Shown: positions 23,819 through 35,599 of the stretch, in pieces
Numbering within the stretch: the stretch's first letter is position 1
How the letters are laid out: each line of letters starts with the position of its first letter
DNA from: Austropuccinia psidii
Lineage: Eukaryota; Basidiomycota; Pucciniomycetes; Pucciniales; Sphaerophragmiaceae
DNA: 64,000 bases
NCBI GenBank assembly: GCA_023105745.1
Contig: JALGQZ010000001.1
Coordinates: 51,831,662 to 51,895,661, forward strand
Direction: 5' to 3'
Made by a program: the position numbers and the translations under genes
The notes under the pieces: generated by a model
Database searches by the model: none
Seen by the model: only the letters and a program-made list of their open reading frames with translations
Told to the model about the DNA's origin: nothing

Positions 23819-24410
23819 TTTTGGGGGCCTGGCCGTGTTTTTTACTTATTTTGGACCTTACAAGTAAGTTTTTTCTCTTTTTTATCATTTATTGACACCT
23901 GTTTTTTATTTTTAGGCGTCATTTTCTTTTGAAAAATATATTTTATATATATTCTTCTTTTAAAATTTAATAATACTCATATTTTTAAAGAGTATTTGTC
24001 TAGTGGCTAATAACCACAAGACCAGTATTTTTGGCGTGTTTTGCATATAAAAACACTTTTAAGCCATTTATACAGTCTCAATTCTTAATTGAATTAAGAC
24101 AGCTCATACTGATAAACCAACAGTTGAGGCGTGTTTGGGCACATTGTTAACTCAATTGCCCTGTAATACACCATTTTTGACAGATTATACTTGCTAATAA
24201 CAAGTATTCTGTAAGATATTGGTATACAAACAGTATACCAATAATCAATAAGCTGTATTTCTGACGTGGAATTGTTAATTCAATTACACTGTCACTATAC
24301 AAGGGCATACTGTAGTAACATACAAGCCCAGAGGCCATTCTTAGACGTGCAAAACCAGCCTTGTAAGAAGTCTTAACTGACATAAGCCCTCTTTTTCCTG
24401 CTTTGATTCA
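23819..24410 (+). promoter_or_regulatory. Structured leader with putative primer-binding site and repeated G(G/A)CGTG motif
   Basis: The sequence after the LTR (TTTTGGGGGCCTGGCC) contains a TGG-starting stretch at about 23822 that could bind a tRNA 3' end. Downstream, a G(G/A)CGT word recurs at roughly 23832, 23925, 24033, 24128, 24264 and 24345. Between these lie short hairpins, including TTGGTATAC/GTATACCAA near 24220-24245. A GTAAGT at 23874 and a CAG just before 24411 could be the two ends of a leader intron. Packaging, dimerisation or translation control are possible roles; all are inference. Confidence 0.45.
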
Positions 24411-25480
24411 GTGGAAGAAAACTTCATACCACTTGAGACCCAGTCACAGGCCAACATACCAGTGACACCCTCAGAACCAGAGGGCAGCAAGGGCAAAGGA
24501 AAAAGGCTTAGTGAAGGCCTCATCACAGCCAAAAAGTGGACACCAATAGCCACTCAGAGGAGTAGAAAACCACGAAACTCTGCTTCAATACAAGGTAAAC
24601 CAACCTTAACCACTTGTGCAGGGAAGATTACAACTATTAACCCAGTTGTAACCTCCAAAGGCAAACTGCCCAAATCAGCAGATAGCAAATTTGTACAAGG
24701 CACAGTCAAAGGTAAATACCCTAAGAACATAAAGTTTTTGACTGCTTGCAAACACTGATATGTCCCCTGCATACCTCAGAGACCTTGGCTTCCAAAGGAA
24801 CCAGCCAGAGGATAGAGCAGGAATGTCTAGAACCAGAAGACCTGAAAGAAGACACATTGGACACAGTGGTGGATGGCAAAACAATGAGGGAGATAATATC
24901 AACCTTGCCATTCACACTCCAATTCAACAGAAACCTCAAACCAGAGGACTGGAAAGATATGGATCAAGTTCTTCAAATCCACCAACTCCTCAAAGATTTG
25001 TTTCAATGGAGTATGGACAACAAGAGGTTCAACCTAGCAACTCACTGGGCAGAACTGGGATCAAGTTGCCAGAAGATCTGTCTCAAAGAGATAGACTTCA
25101 AAGACCTTATGGTAATCACCAAGGGTTGGAATCCTACCAGGCAGCACAGACTCCTGGAGGCAAGGGCACAGAGGATAAGGGAGAATCAAGCCACTATCCA
25201 AGCTATAGAAGAACAGTTAACCCAGACAGGGCCTACTCAGATTCCTTCAGGTTCACAAGGAGCATGCCAAATCAGCTCTCCAGTGGCTTCACACCATTCA
25301 GAAACCAGCAGATCAGTGGCCAAGAGTCACCATTCTTCACAATTCCAGGAAGTTTCCAGGAGAAGACAAGGCAACAAGGGCAAAAACAAAGCCTCCTTCA
25401 ACCAGAGGAGGAAGGAGTCAGACCCCATGATCCAGAAGCTGTTAGATTTGGTAAAAGAAGTACACAAGAACCAGAAGTAG
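24411..25480 (+). CDS. Spliced accessory/gag-like protein of the young element (about 333 residues)
   Basis: Two exons are inferred: 24411-24711 and 24780-25480, joined across a 68-nt GT...AG intron (donor GTAAAT at 24712, acceptor CTCAG ending 24779). The join is in frame and gives 334 codons with the stop. The first residue codon here is GTG directly after a CAG, so the true start codon may lie in an upstream leader exon. The N-terminus is basic and low-complexity. The middle ([20 protein letters not shown] and [13 protein letters not shown]) looks like a folded helical domain. The C-terminus is basic and Q/R-rich. I recall similar proteins from rust retrotransposons but cannot name a domain. 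Exon 2 overlaps the gag-pol frame almost completely in another frame. Confidence 0.6.
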
Positions 25481-28400
25481 TTGTAAACCACTCTAGAATC
25501 AGTAGTCCTAGTAATAGAAACATTACCCCCACTCACACTGAAAATAACATTATCACATCTGAGAGTAACATCAACAGTGACACACTGTGGTTACAAATGT
25601 CCCAATATGCTGAGCAATCTGCAAAGCAGGCTACAGAATTTGCAGCTGCCCAAGAAAGGATGAGAAAAACTCAAGCCTCATTGGAGCAGATAGTTAAAAA
25701 CCTTCAGGAAGGATATGCTCAACTGAGCAAAGCCTCTGAAGAAACCAACAAGAGACTGAATCAAGTCTCTGAAGAACAACACCATAGTAGCAGGGACAGG
25801 GAGTGTCTGAACCAAGACATCAACAAATTGTTTGATGCCTACCATAGCTTAAAGCCCCAACCACAAGGCCAAGCTATGGAGAATCCATATCAACCAGATG
25901 ACATCAAACCAGATGCCATGTTGTTGAATAAGGCAAGATCTCCATCACAATACCAGGATGGAGATGGCATGTCTTATTCAGAGAAGGAAGCCTTGAAACA
26001 GCTTCCTGAGGCCTCAAACTGGCCCAAATTCTCTGGATCAGGAGAATATGATCATATGGAACTCATAGATTATATTGATGGACTCTTCATTGATGTACCA
26101 AGCATACCAGATTACTGGATTACTGCTAGACTGAATACTGCATTTAAAGGTCATGCAAGTATATGGTACACTGAAATGAAAGAAATCCATGGCAGAAGAA
26201 ATTGGCCATGGTGGAAGAGTCAAATAATCCAAAAGTACAGTAATGGAACTTGGATATGGCAAAAGACCATGTCATTTGAGAATGACAAATACTCTGTGGA
26301 CAAAGATCCATATGAGTGGTGTCTTAGACAGTCTAAAAGACTTAAAGCCATTGATCCTCAGATGAACATCCAAATGAGGAATCACAAACTCCTGACACAA
26401 CTGCCAGGAGAACTAGAGCATGCAGTAAAGTGCAGATGCAACCAAAATTGCACTCTAGATGATATAGCCAATACCTTGCAAGACATAAGGAAAAGGACTA
26501 ATATAGGGAAATTCACCCCATATAGAAGCAGTAGTTTCAAAGAGAAACAACCTTTCAGGGTGGAGTTTAAAGACAAACCCAGAGAAAAAGTGGCAGAAGT
26601 GGCAAAGAAGAAGAATTCTTGTCACAATTGTGGTTCAACAGACCACTATGCTAACAACTGTCCAAAGGCAAAGAAAAAAGTCTATGCCATAGAGAAAGTC
26701 CCTGAGGAAGAACCTCCAACAGAGGAATCTGAATCAGACTCTATGGGTGATGCCATCAGAGAACCATCTGATGAGGATCAAGACCCAAGAGAGGAATTTC
26801 TAGTGGAATACCAAGAGGAAACCCCACTAGAAATCCAGGATATACAGTTGGAAGCAGGCATGCCACAAGACACTGCCAACAAAAACTTGTGTAAACATAC
26901 ACAAGATGCACAAACATTCCTGGTTACACCAACCAAAGGAATGGCATATATACATGGAACAGCCACAAAAATGACTGTATGTATTGACAATGCTCAGCAC
27001 CCACTGATCATTGACAATGGAGCACACTGCTCCATAGTGGCCAGAAATTATCTGGATAAACACTTCCCAAACTGGGAAAAAGAACTCTTGCCCACCAGGG
27101 CAAAGAACTTTAAGAGTGCATCTGGAAAGATGACCTCTATTGGGACAATTATCAAAGAGATAATTATACCCCACAGAAAAGGTAATATCAGACTCAACCC
27201 AGAGTTTGTAGTGCTTGAAGATGCCCACATCCAAGGGTTTTTACTGGGGACAGATTACCAGAGGATGTATGGCATAGATATTTACAATAGTAAAAATAGG
27301 CATATTACCATTGGTACTAACAAGGAAAAGAAATTTTCTCTTGATATATACCAGATATCTTCTCAGGACCCACTGGAAGAACTTCTGAAAGAATTCAGAG
27401 AGGGACAGTTTAGCACTACCCTCACCAGTAAACAAAAGTTAAGTTTACTGAAGATGCTGAGGAAGAATAGACCAGCATTTGCCATTGGTGAAGAACCATT
27501 AGGCAAGATCAAAGGCCATGATATAGAACTATATCTGGATGTGGAAAGGCCTTATCCACCCATGTTAAGGAGACCTCCTTACCCAGCAAGTCTGGAGACC
27601 AGGAAAGAGATTGAGAAACATATCAATGAACTCCTGGACATGGATGTCATTAGGAAGATTGGACATAATGAGATAGTGGAAATTACCACCCCTGTCCTAA
27701 TCACCTGGCATGATGGCAAGTCTAGATTGTGTGGAGACTTCAGAGCCCTGAATAACTACACAAAAGCAGACAGGTACCCTATACCAAGGATACCTCATGC
27801 CTTGGATAAACTGGCTAAAGCCAAATACATAACCAAGATGGATTGTATGAAAGGCTTCCACCAAAATGGAGTTAAACCAAACTCCATGAAGTTGCTCAGA
27901 ATAATATGCCATATGGGCATATATGAGTACACCAGGATGCCATTTGGCATCAAAAATGCACCAGCCCACTTCCAAAGGATGATGGACACCATATTTCAGG
28001 AAGAAATAATGGAAGGCTGGATGGTAGTATATATTGATGATATCATTATATACTCAGAGACATGGGAAGACCATGTACATTACATAGACAAAGTGCTAAG
28101 TAAATGTACACCCATCAATCTAAAAATTTCACTTAAAAAGTGTAATTTTGGCCAACAAGAGCTACTAGCTCTAGGACACAAAGTCTCAGGCCTTAGTCTG
28201 GCAATTGACCAGAACAAAGTAGCAGCAGTACTGCAAAAGCCAGTACCAAAGAGCATTAAAGAAATGCAATCTTTCCTTGGGTTTGCTAGCTACTATAGAA
28301 ACCACATCAAAAACTTTGCCCACATAACTAGTAGCTTATACAAGTTATGCTCAAAGGATGTAGTTTTTGAAATAACCAAGGAAAGGAGGGATGCATATGA

Positions 28401-29541
28401 GAGGATCAAATATGAACTCACAAATGCACCTGTGCTCATCTTGCCTGACTTTGAACTACCATTCAAGTTATACATAGATGCAGCATGCAGCCAAGGCTTA
28501 GGAGCAGCCCTTCACCAAAGACAAATTGTAGATGGTGAACCAAGAGAAGGTGTAATATGTTACATCTCCAGGCAGCTGAAAGATTCAGAAGCCAGGTATG
28601 GGGCCACCCAGACAGAATGTCTATGTCTAGTCTGGGCTCTAGAAAAACTCCATTACTATTTGGAGGGTGCAGTCTTTGAAGTCTACACAGACTGCACAGC
28701 CTTGAAGTCTTTACTAAACATGAAGACTACTAATAGACATATGCTGAGATGGCAAATAGCCATCCAGGAGTATAGAGGGAACATGACCATCATATACAAG
28801 GAAGGCAAAAGCCATACCAATGCAGATGGCCTTAGCAGATGGCCACTGGACAATGTCAAAAGCAATCCAGCTTATGACCCTGAAGTTGCTGCAAAAATTC
28901 CTATCCATTTTATGGAGATCAATAGGAAAAAGAACTTCAGATTCTCTGAATGGGCACCAGAGAGTGGTACCCTTGACAGTGGAAACACTGATTCAGAAGG
29001 AACAGAAACTCCCATACTGGGAATAAGTTCCTCAGCACTGCACAATGAATTTTTCAATGCAGTGCTGAAATCTTATGCTAAGCACAAACAGTGTAGCATA
29101 TTACTCCAACTCCTTCAACAAAAATACAGGAGCCCAGAACTGGAAACCCAGCTGGAGGAACCCTGGTTGAGGGCCTATAAGGACAATAAATTCTTCCTTA
29201 TAGATGGCCTGATTTATCACAGAGAAAAGCACACCAGTGCACTCACAGTGATAGACAGAGACCACATCTCTCTAATCCTGCAGGAATGCCATGACTGCCC
29301 CTATATGGGACACATGAGTGAAGACAGGACCAAAGAGAGGGTAGCAAGCACAGCTTGGTGGCCCAAGTGGGAACAAGAGTTGAGTGAATACATCAACACT
29401 TGTGAAAGATGCCAAAAGGCAAATAGAAAACATGGGAAGAAATATGGGTTACTTCAACATATAGAAGAACCCAAGCACCCATGGGAAACCATTAACATGG
29501 ACTGGGTCACAGGACTTGTCCCAGGAGGCAAAGAAAACTAA
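24760..29541 (+). CDS. Gag-Pol polyprotein, interrupted by one stop in integrase (young element)
   Basis: 1593 codons. Residues 1-279 are S/Q/R-rich and overlap the accessory frame; translation may really begin at Met280 (25597). Then come a coiled-coil region (about 290-370), a capsid-like region ([13 protein letters not shown] from 421) and a CCHC zinc knuckle ([14 protein letters not shown], 621-634). A retropepsin follows whose active-site triplet is DNG (752-754) rather than DSG or DTG. Reverse transcriptase has YIDD at 1091-1094. RNase H has D1240, E1286 and D1311. The integrase zinc module has H1511, H1518, C1548 and C1551, and the first catalytic Asp is D1581. The frame ends at TAA 29539-29541, inside the integrase core; the same frame continues to 30615. 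Its job is replication and insertion of the element, but the stop and the protease change suggest this copy needs help. Confidence 0.92.
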   Translation: MSPAYLRDLGFQRNQPEDRAGMSRTRRPERRHIGHSGGWQNNEGDNINLAIHTPIQQKPQTRGLERYGSSSSNPPTPQRFVSMEYGQQEVQPSNSLGRTGIKLPEDLSQRDRLQRPYGNHQGLESYQAAQTPGGKGTEDKGESSHYPSYRRTVNPDRAYSDSFRFTRSMPNQLSSGFTPFRNQQISGQESPFFTIPGSFQEKTRQQGQKQSLLQPEEEGVRPHDPEAVRFGKRSTQEPEVVVNHSRISSPSNRNITPTHTENNIITSESNINSDTLWLQMSQYAEQSAKQATEFAAAQERMRKTQASLEQIVKNLQEGYAQLSKASEETNKRLNQVSEEQHHSSRDRECLNQDINKLFDAYHSLKPQPQGQAMENPYQPDDIKPDAMLLNKARSPSQYQDGDGMSYSEKEALKQLPEASNWPKFSGSGEYDHMELIDYIDGLFIDVPSIPDYWITARLNTAFKGHASIWYTEMKEIHGRRNWPWWKSQIIQKYSNGTWIWQKTMSFENDKYSVDKDPYEWCLRQSKRLKAIDPQMNIQMRNHKLLTQLPGELEHAVKCRCNQNCTLDDIANTLQDIRKRTNIGKFTPYRSSSFKEKQPFRVEFKDKPREKVAEVAKKKNSCHNCGSTDHYANNCPKAKKKVYAIEKVPEEEPPTEESESDSMGDAIREPSDEDQDPREEFLVEYQEETPLEIQDIQLEAGMPQDTANKNLCKHTQDAQTFLVTPTKGMAYIHGTATKMTVCIDNAQHPLIIDNGAHCSIVARNYLDKHFPNWEKELLPTRAKNFKSASGKMTSIGTIIKEIIIPHRKGNIRLNPEFVVLEDAHIQGFLLGTDYQRMYGIDIYNSKNRHITIGTNKEKKFSLDIYQISSQDPLEELLKEFREGQFSTTLTSKQKLSLLKMLRKNRPAFAIGEEPLGKIKGHDIELYLDVERPYPPMLRRPPYPASLETRKEIEKHINELLDMDVIRKIGHNEIVEITTPVLITWHDGKSRLCGDFRALNNYTKADRYPIPRIPHALDKLAKAKYITKMDCMKGFHQNGVKPNSMKLLRIICHMGIYEYTRMPFGIKNAPAHFQRMMDTIFQEEIMEGWMVVYIDDIIIYSETWEDHVHYIDKVLSKCTPINLKISLKKCNFGQQELLALGHKVSGLSLAIDQNKVAAVLQKPVPKSIKEMQSFLGFASYYRNHIKNFAHITSSLYKLCSKDVVFEITKERRDAYERIKYELTNAPVLILPDFELPFKLYIDAACSQGLGAALHQRQIVDGEPREGVICYISRQLKDSEARYGATQTECLCLVWALEKLHYYLEGAVFEVYTDCTALKSLLNMKTTNRHMLRWQIAIQEYRGNMTIIYKEGKSHTNADGLSRWPLDNVKSNPAYDPEVAAKIPIHFMEINRKKNFRFSEWAPESGTLDSGNTDSEGTETPILGISSSALHNEFFNAVLKSYAKHKQCSILLQLLQQKYRSPELETQLEEPWLRAYKDNKFFLIDGLIYHREKHTSALTVIDRDHISLILQECHDCPYMGHMSEDRTKERVASTAWWPKWEQELSEYINTCERCQKANRKHGKKYGLLQHIEEPKHPWETINMDWVTGLVPGGKEN

Positions 29542-30615
29542 AATGCCTGCTTAATCATAGTTGATAGGTTCAGCAAAAGCATGAGATGTCTACCATGCCA
29601 TAAAGAGGACACAGCCATGGACACTGCTCTGTTATTTTGGAATAACATCATATCCACCTGTGGAGTCCCCAAGATCATAATTAGTGACAGGGACCCAAAA
29701 TTCACATCTGAATTTTGGACCAACTTATATGACATGCTTGGCACCAAACTTGCTTTTTCCACAGCTTACCATCCCCAAACAGATGGCCTGGCTGAGAGAA
29801 TGATCCAAACAATGGAGGACATTCTCAGGAGGTTCTGTGCCTATGGCATGGAATACAAGGACCATGAAGGATACACCCATGATTGGGTTACCCTCTTACC
29901 AGCAGTCCAGCTGGCTTATAACACAAGCCAGCACTCTACCACAGGAAAATCACCTGCACTGGTAGAGAAAGGGTGGAATCCCCTGTTACCTGTGGATCAC
30001 TTGAAGAAAAATCTTCTGACCATCCACCCCACAGCCAAAGACTTCCATGATATGTGGAAGAAAGCCTGTGATACTGCAGCCAAATGCATAGCTGAGGCCA
30101 AAGAGTATAACAAGCAGAGGTGGGACAAATCACATATGGAACCTGACTTCAAGGAAGGGGACCAGGTGTTAGTGTCTACACTGAACTTCAACAATCTCAA
30201 AGGACCTAAGAAAATGAGAGACTCATTTGTAGGGCCCTTCACTATCATTAAGTTAATAGGGAAAAATGCAGTAGAAGTCAAGCTCACTGAGGAGTTTTCT
30301 AGGAAACACCCAGTCTTTCCAGTGAGCCTGGTCAAGCCATACTTCCAAACAGAGGAGGAAAAGTTCCCCTCCAGGAAGAAGAACATCACTCCACCAGAAA
30401 TAGTGGAAGTAGAAGACTCTCCTGGACCTGTGAGTAAAATCATCAGGGCCAGAAAAATCAGACTTAATGGAAAGGATCAAAGACAATACCTAGTCAGATT
30501 CAAAAACCAGACAGCTGATAAAGACAAATGGTTGGCAGAGGATGCCATACCAGATGGGAACCTTCATTTAAGGAGATTCAGAGCCTCTAGGAGGACTGAA
30601 CAGTCTCATCAATGA
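29542..30615 (+). pseudogene. Integrase C-terminus and chromodomain, downstream of the stop
   Basis: Continues the gag-pol frame without a shift (first ATG at 29581). It carries the second and third integrase catalytic residues: Asp at 29686 (SDRDPKFTS) and Glu at 29794 ([11 protein letters not shown]), 36 codons apart as in the DD35E signature. It then has a GPF segment ([12 protein letters not shown]) and a chromodomain-like tail ([20 protein letters not shown]). Because the first catalytic Asp is upstream of the TAA, neither piece alone is a complete integrase. One base change would explain the stop. Confidence 0.88.
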
Positions 30616-30627
30616 TGAGCCTTTTTT

Positions 30628-30639
30628 AGAGGGAGGGTA
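30628..30639 (+). promoter_or_regulatory. Polypurine tract of the young element
   Basis: AGAGGGAGGGTA ends at the base before the 3' LTR (30640). It is the standard site for plus-strand priming. Confidence 0.8.
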
Positions 30640-32076
30640 TGTCAGCCTGTGACTCAAAACCAGAGCACAAGCATGACAGCCAATATACCATAAATCAATG
30701 GTATAGCCAAGATACCACCAAAACATGGAACTGAGCCAAATTAGCTCAAAAGGTATCAAAAGAAAGAGGAAACTCACCTCTTTCTGAAAATACAAGTCCC
30801 ATCACCATAGGACAAGAAATAACAAAGTTATTCCTGCTCAAAGTCATTGCTGAGCATAAACCTTAATTTTCACCTCTCATCTAAAATCTAGAAGGAGAGG
30901 CTTAACCCCATCAAATGGGTATTCAAAATGAAGCTCTAAGCCAGGGCTATCCAATGGTACCAGCCAAACTGAGCTAGCACCAGTATTACTTGAGTTATGG
31001 TCAAATTCAGACCAAATAAGGGTGAACAAAACATTCACCTCTCATCTAACTTTTACAGTTTTAGTGTGAGATACTTAAAGTGGGGTCTTTTTGGAAAGAG
31101 CACAATCAGGGCTATCTGATGGTGTAATCCATTTCCCCATAACTCAACTACAACAGAAGTTATTGGCCAAACAAGCTTAATACAGCTTTTTGCCCAAACC
31201 ACGCCAATGTACAAAATACTTGTACATGGGATAACTTTGTCATATTTAATGATAACCATGTCAAGTTGGGTACCATTGTGTAGAGCTCATATAGAGCTAT
31301 TCAATGAACCAACGTTGAGCTTGATATCTCAAAAACTGACAGAGTTATGACCATTTCAAGGTCAAAATCCCACCAGCTGTCATATACAGCCTTACCATGG
31401 GATAACACCCCATAATCATGAATATGAGGTGTCAACAGACGAAGAAGCATGTTTTTACTTCAATACCTCATATGTCAGTCAATACTGGGGTCCCATACAG
31501 TTTCTGTACAGCATTCTACGCGTCATACACGTCAGAATCAGGCTGTGAGGTCCCCAGATGAAAATTTTCACCCTGTATTGGTGAAAACCGCCCAGATGTG
31601 GTTTCAAAACCACATCTGAGCCCAATACAGTGTATACAGGTTGTTTGCAAACCACAAGCCTGTCATGGGGAGTGAAAAATCTTCACTCCCTCTACGTGAA
31701 AAGGTTTAATCACCTTTTCACCTCAATTTCAGGATAAAAGGAGGGCTTTTCACAGCCAAAAACCTTTCCTCATCCTGCTCTTGAATACCCTACGTAGTAA
31801 ACTGTCAAAAACAGTTTTACTCTTGGGTAATAATCAGGTATTATTATAATCTTAATAATTGTAGTCTTTATTATTGTAACCCAACAGGTAAAGCTGCACC
31901 CAGGGCTTTCAACAGCGCTCACCACCACTATATCCACTATAGTAAAGCCCTTTATTATTAAATTAGAACCATCTTCAACTCTTATAAAACCTTTTTAACT
32001 TTTATACACCGTGTCACAGTCATAGTTAAAAGTTGTAAATACACTTTATTACTCTTATCATAAACTCAGCCTGACA
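30640..32076 (+). repeat. 3' LTR of the young element (family 2, 1437 bp)
   Basis: Same length and ends as 22382-23818 with about six observed substitutions. Its palindrome copy is at 31593-31618. Followed by the TATTC duplication. Confidence 0.96.
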
Positions 32077-32081
32077 TATTC

Positions 32082-32433
32082 ACTCCTTCTACATTCCAGG
32101 GTGCATATCCCCCTTCCACCTCTTTTCAGGATAAAAAGGGACCTTCCTCTGCACCAAAGAGGAATCCCCATTCTTCTCTTGAATTCCTACATAGAATAAT
32201 TGTTTCCAACAATTTTTTTCTTCTGGAATAATTAGTTATAGTTATATTTTTAATTATCTTAGTAGTTATTATAGTCATTCAATTTTTAATGACTGCACTC
32301 CAGGATTTTGGTAGCACTCACCACCACTATTCCAACATGTTAAAGCCCTTTTATTTTTATTAAAAACAAGTTATCTATGTTTGAAACTCATATTGATAGC
32401 TGTAAGTAGCTTCTACATAGCATAATACTGACA
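32082..32433 (+). repeat. Old family 2 LTR, 3' part
   Basis: Continues the LTR interrupted at 22381: it aligns with the young LTR from its CACTCC...CTACGTG segment through the CTCACCACCACTAT segment and ends ATACTGACA at 32433. Together with 21339-22381 it makes one decayed LTR. Its own target duplication is not clear (TTTAC versus TTCAA). Confidence 0.85.
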
Positions 32434-35360
32434 TTCAATTCTTCAATTATATTATAAATTATAAAAATTTGGAGAGAAGCTTAATTCAAAAAAATAACAT
32501 TCCACCTGTGTGATGAAAAGAGGCTTTACAGATGGGCCTTTGGTTTGGATTAACATCACTGGGCCAAAGAAGTTGGTAAATTAAATTACAAATTGAAGTA
32601 AAAATATTGCTTTTAATATTTGGTGGAAATAAATGGCATGGGTTACCATATTGGACAGGTTATTTATTTTCAGGAAGGCACCAGTAGGGTGAACCCTCTT
32701 TTTCATAGGTTAAGACAGGTTTTTCTGTGTATTTTTTTCATTATTATTATTATTTCAACTTTTTATATCAATCTTTTTTAGAAATATATTTTACAGTCAC
32801 ACCTCTCAATAAGAATCCACCCTTTAAGCATACCTCATGGAAATAATAGAGCTTCTGTTAACCATTTTTCATCAATGATTTTCCAATTCAAAATTCATTA
32901 ATATGAATAATTTTTATCAGAAATAGGTCTTTTTCAAAAAAAACAACAACAATATTCTTATTCAGAAATACCCTATTCCTTCTTTTTCGCTACCTCCTTT
33001 CAATTTTTTTTATAATTTTATTAAATCCATCTTTCTCCTCTACCTTAATCCTTTTTTTTCTCACACTAGCTTTCTTAATTTTCATTCCTTATTTTTTTTA
33101 ATCGTTATTATTAATAAAATTCCCTAAATTAATACAAATTTGGATGGCCTTTTTTTTCTTTCTCACTTATTTTAATTAATTAAAAACTGTTCCAGTTTCA
33201 AAAAGATATAATAAATCCTTTGAAATATATTTGGAACCCCCCATTATTTTATTTTATCAACAAAGCAAAGTAGTTTGGTATATTGTCCATCAGGAACTTG
33301 ATTCTTTTTTTTTGGAGTGAACTGTAGTAATAATTATCTTTGTCAGGAGTTCCTTGGAATTAAGTTAGTCATAAGCTATCTTAAAATATTCAAGAAAGAT
33401 TCAGCTTGGAATATGGATGACCTAATTGGGGTTAATCTGGAACACTTATTCAATTTATTTCCAAATCAATCTTTTTATTATACTTTCAAAACTAATTTTT
33501 CCAGAACCAAAAGGCAAAAGAGCTTCAAATTTTGACATAAAAAGCTTTTATTTTTGGAATTAAGAAAAATAGGGCAAGAAAAAACTAAAAAACTATGCCT
33601 TAGATTCCCTCATCATTGGTACTCTATTAATTCACTTTCTGCCACAAGATCATTAAATACCATCAAAGGGATCATGACTGTCTCCAAAAAGAAGAAGATC
33701 ATAGCCTTAATATCAACAAATTATGACTTTATAAATTGATTCAGTCCTATAAATCAATCATCAATCAGGTAACTTCAAATAAAAGTCAAGAATGTACATA
33801 CCATAACCTTTAAAAGTTACTCTATCAATTCATTTCATATTATTAAAGGAAATATCTGATAAGCGAAGATATTCTAATATTCAGGGATTCAATATTGTGT
33901 TTTCTATCTCAAGAGGCTTTTTATGACAATTCAGAAAATCGAATCTCATCAAGAGCTTCCAAGTTCACTATTAGGCTTCCTCATTCAGAAGAAATTATGT
34001 GGTTGAATCTCAAAAAGATCAACATAAAGTCTTTAGCTTATAAAAATTAGAATAAAATCACAATTCTAATAAAACTGGGCTTATTCATTGATTAGTCATT
34101 TTTTTTATTTTTTGTATTTTGTTTAAATTGACTTTAATGATTTAGTAATTCCAACAAATTATGTATAGGAAACAGAAATTATTTTTGATCTCAAGGGAAA
34201 CAAGAATCAATTGAGCTATCTACTAGAATTTAATTAAGTTTGGATTAATAAGCTTTAGCCATCTATAATTTATACTTTTTTTAAAAAAAAAATGGGTTAT
34301 TTATTCAAAAATATTCCTCTCACTTTTCCTTCCAATATCATTTCAAACATAATTCCTAAATGAATAATTTTATTTTCTCCAAATTTTTGAATTAAATATA
34401 TTTTAATTTAATAAAAAACCTAAAATATTCTCTTCCTAATTGTTAATTTCAGTTCACACATTCATTAAGCCAATTTGATCAATTCAAGAAAAAATGGGTA
34501 TGTTTTTATCTTAATCTCAACAGAATCCTTTACAAATGTGATTTGGGTATTATCAAGGCCAAAATAGCATATCATTCAGAATCTTTTGTAAGCCAATACA
34601 AGTAAAAAGGGTCTCTTATTATTATAATGTAAGAGGACTGGGGTCATTCTAATCAAAAAACAATTTCCAATCTCTTGAAGCATATCCAAATATTGAAGGT
34701 TGTTTTTAGACTCAGATATTTCTCAGACCTCAACAAATTTGATGCAATTCCTTGAGATGAAAGCTTGGATAAATTACTTAACCCAGTGAAAATTAATTAT
34801 TTAACTCTAAAAATAAGTTAAATTTAGTATTAGAAACCTTCATAATCCTTTTACCAAAAATTCATATCAAGAAACCATTACTCAAATTCTATTTAATGAA
34901 CAGATTTTCTTCAATACCTCAAGCCAAATAAAAGGAAATTAATTATTATATAAACAAGAGAAATAATTTACCATATAAATCAAACTGGATCATTAAAACA
35001 TTTAATTAAATAAATTTTTCACTTTCCAATCAACCTATTAAATCCAAAAAATTAATCTTTAAAATCTTACCTAAAGGAGTTTTTATCACTTTAAAATGAT
35101 TTAGAGATATTTTCTTTTCAAGAACTCAATTAATATTAAAATTAATTTTAATTAATTCTCAAGAAAAAAAAAATAGTTTTATTTTTCTTTTAAATTTATT
35201 TTTCTATTTTTAAATTTTATTTATTTAAATTAATAATAATAATAATAATAATATTCTGTTTATTTTTTTTTATGAAATTATTATTTTATTGATTTTATTG
35301 ATTTGTTATTGGTTTTTTTTTGTTAAAAGATAAAATAAAAAAAAATTACATATTATTATT
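32434..35360. other. AT-rich intergenic sequence with simple repeats
   Basis: No gene recognised; the frames at 33317-33535 and 33554-33739 have no familiar motif. It contains T- and A-runs and an (AAT)n stretch near 35231-35255, and ends in the ATT repeat into which the Harbinger inserted. Confidence 0.6.
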
Positions 35361-35599
35361 AGGGGGTGTCAAATTCACCAAATCCTGCCTTAAAATAATG
35401 CGGGATTTGGAACCCAAATCCCAACACTAAATCCCGGGTTTTTTATGTGTAAATCCCATGCATCTGGGATTTCAGCTTGAAACCTAACCCAAATGAGTAC
35501 TTACAATTCATACCTGCACAACATATTCTTCTACACTCCATTTTGGACAAGCTGACCAAACAGCTTACAGTCCATTTATACTTCTTCATCCATATAATA

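Larger units (their letters stand above)
22382..32076 (+). mobile_element. Young Ty3/gypsy LTR retrotransposon with chromodomain, family 2
   Basis: 9695 bp with two 1437-bp LTRs (22382-23818 and 30640-32076) and a perfect 5-bp target duplication TATTC (22377-22381 and 32077-32081). Comparing the LTRs by eye I found about six single-base differences, so insertion is recent relative to the other elements here. Inside are a long leader, a spliced accessory frame (24411-25480), a gag-pol frame (24760-29541) and its continuation after one stop (29542-30615), then a polypurine tract. The RT-RNaseH-IN order and C-terminal chromodomain define the group. It inserted into an older LTR of its own family. 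Confidence 0.96.

Noticed and set aside
35387..35480. A Helitron terminus
   Set aside because: The ends are inverted repeats with Harbinger genes inside; no CTRR end or Rep/helicase sequence is present.
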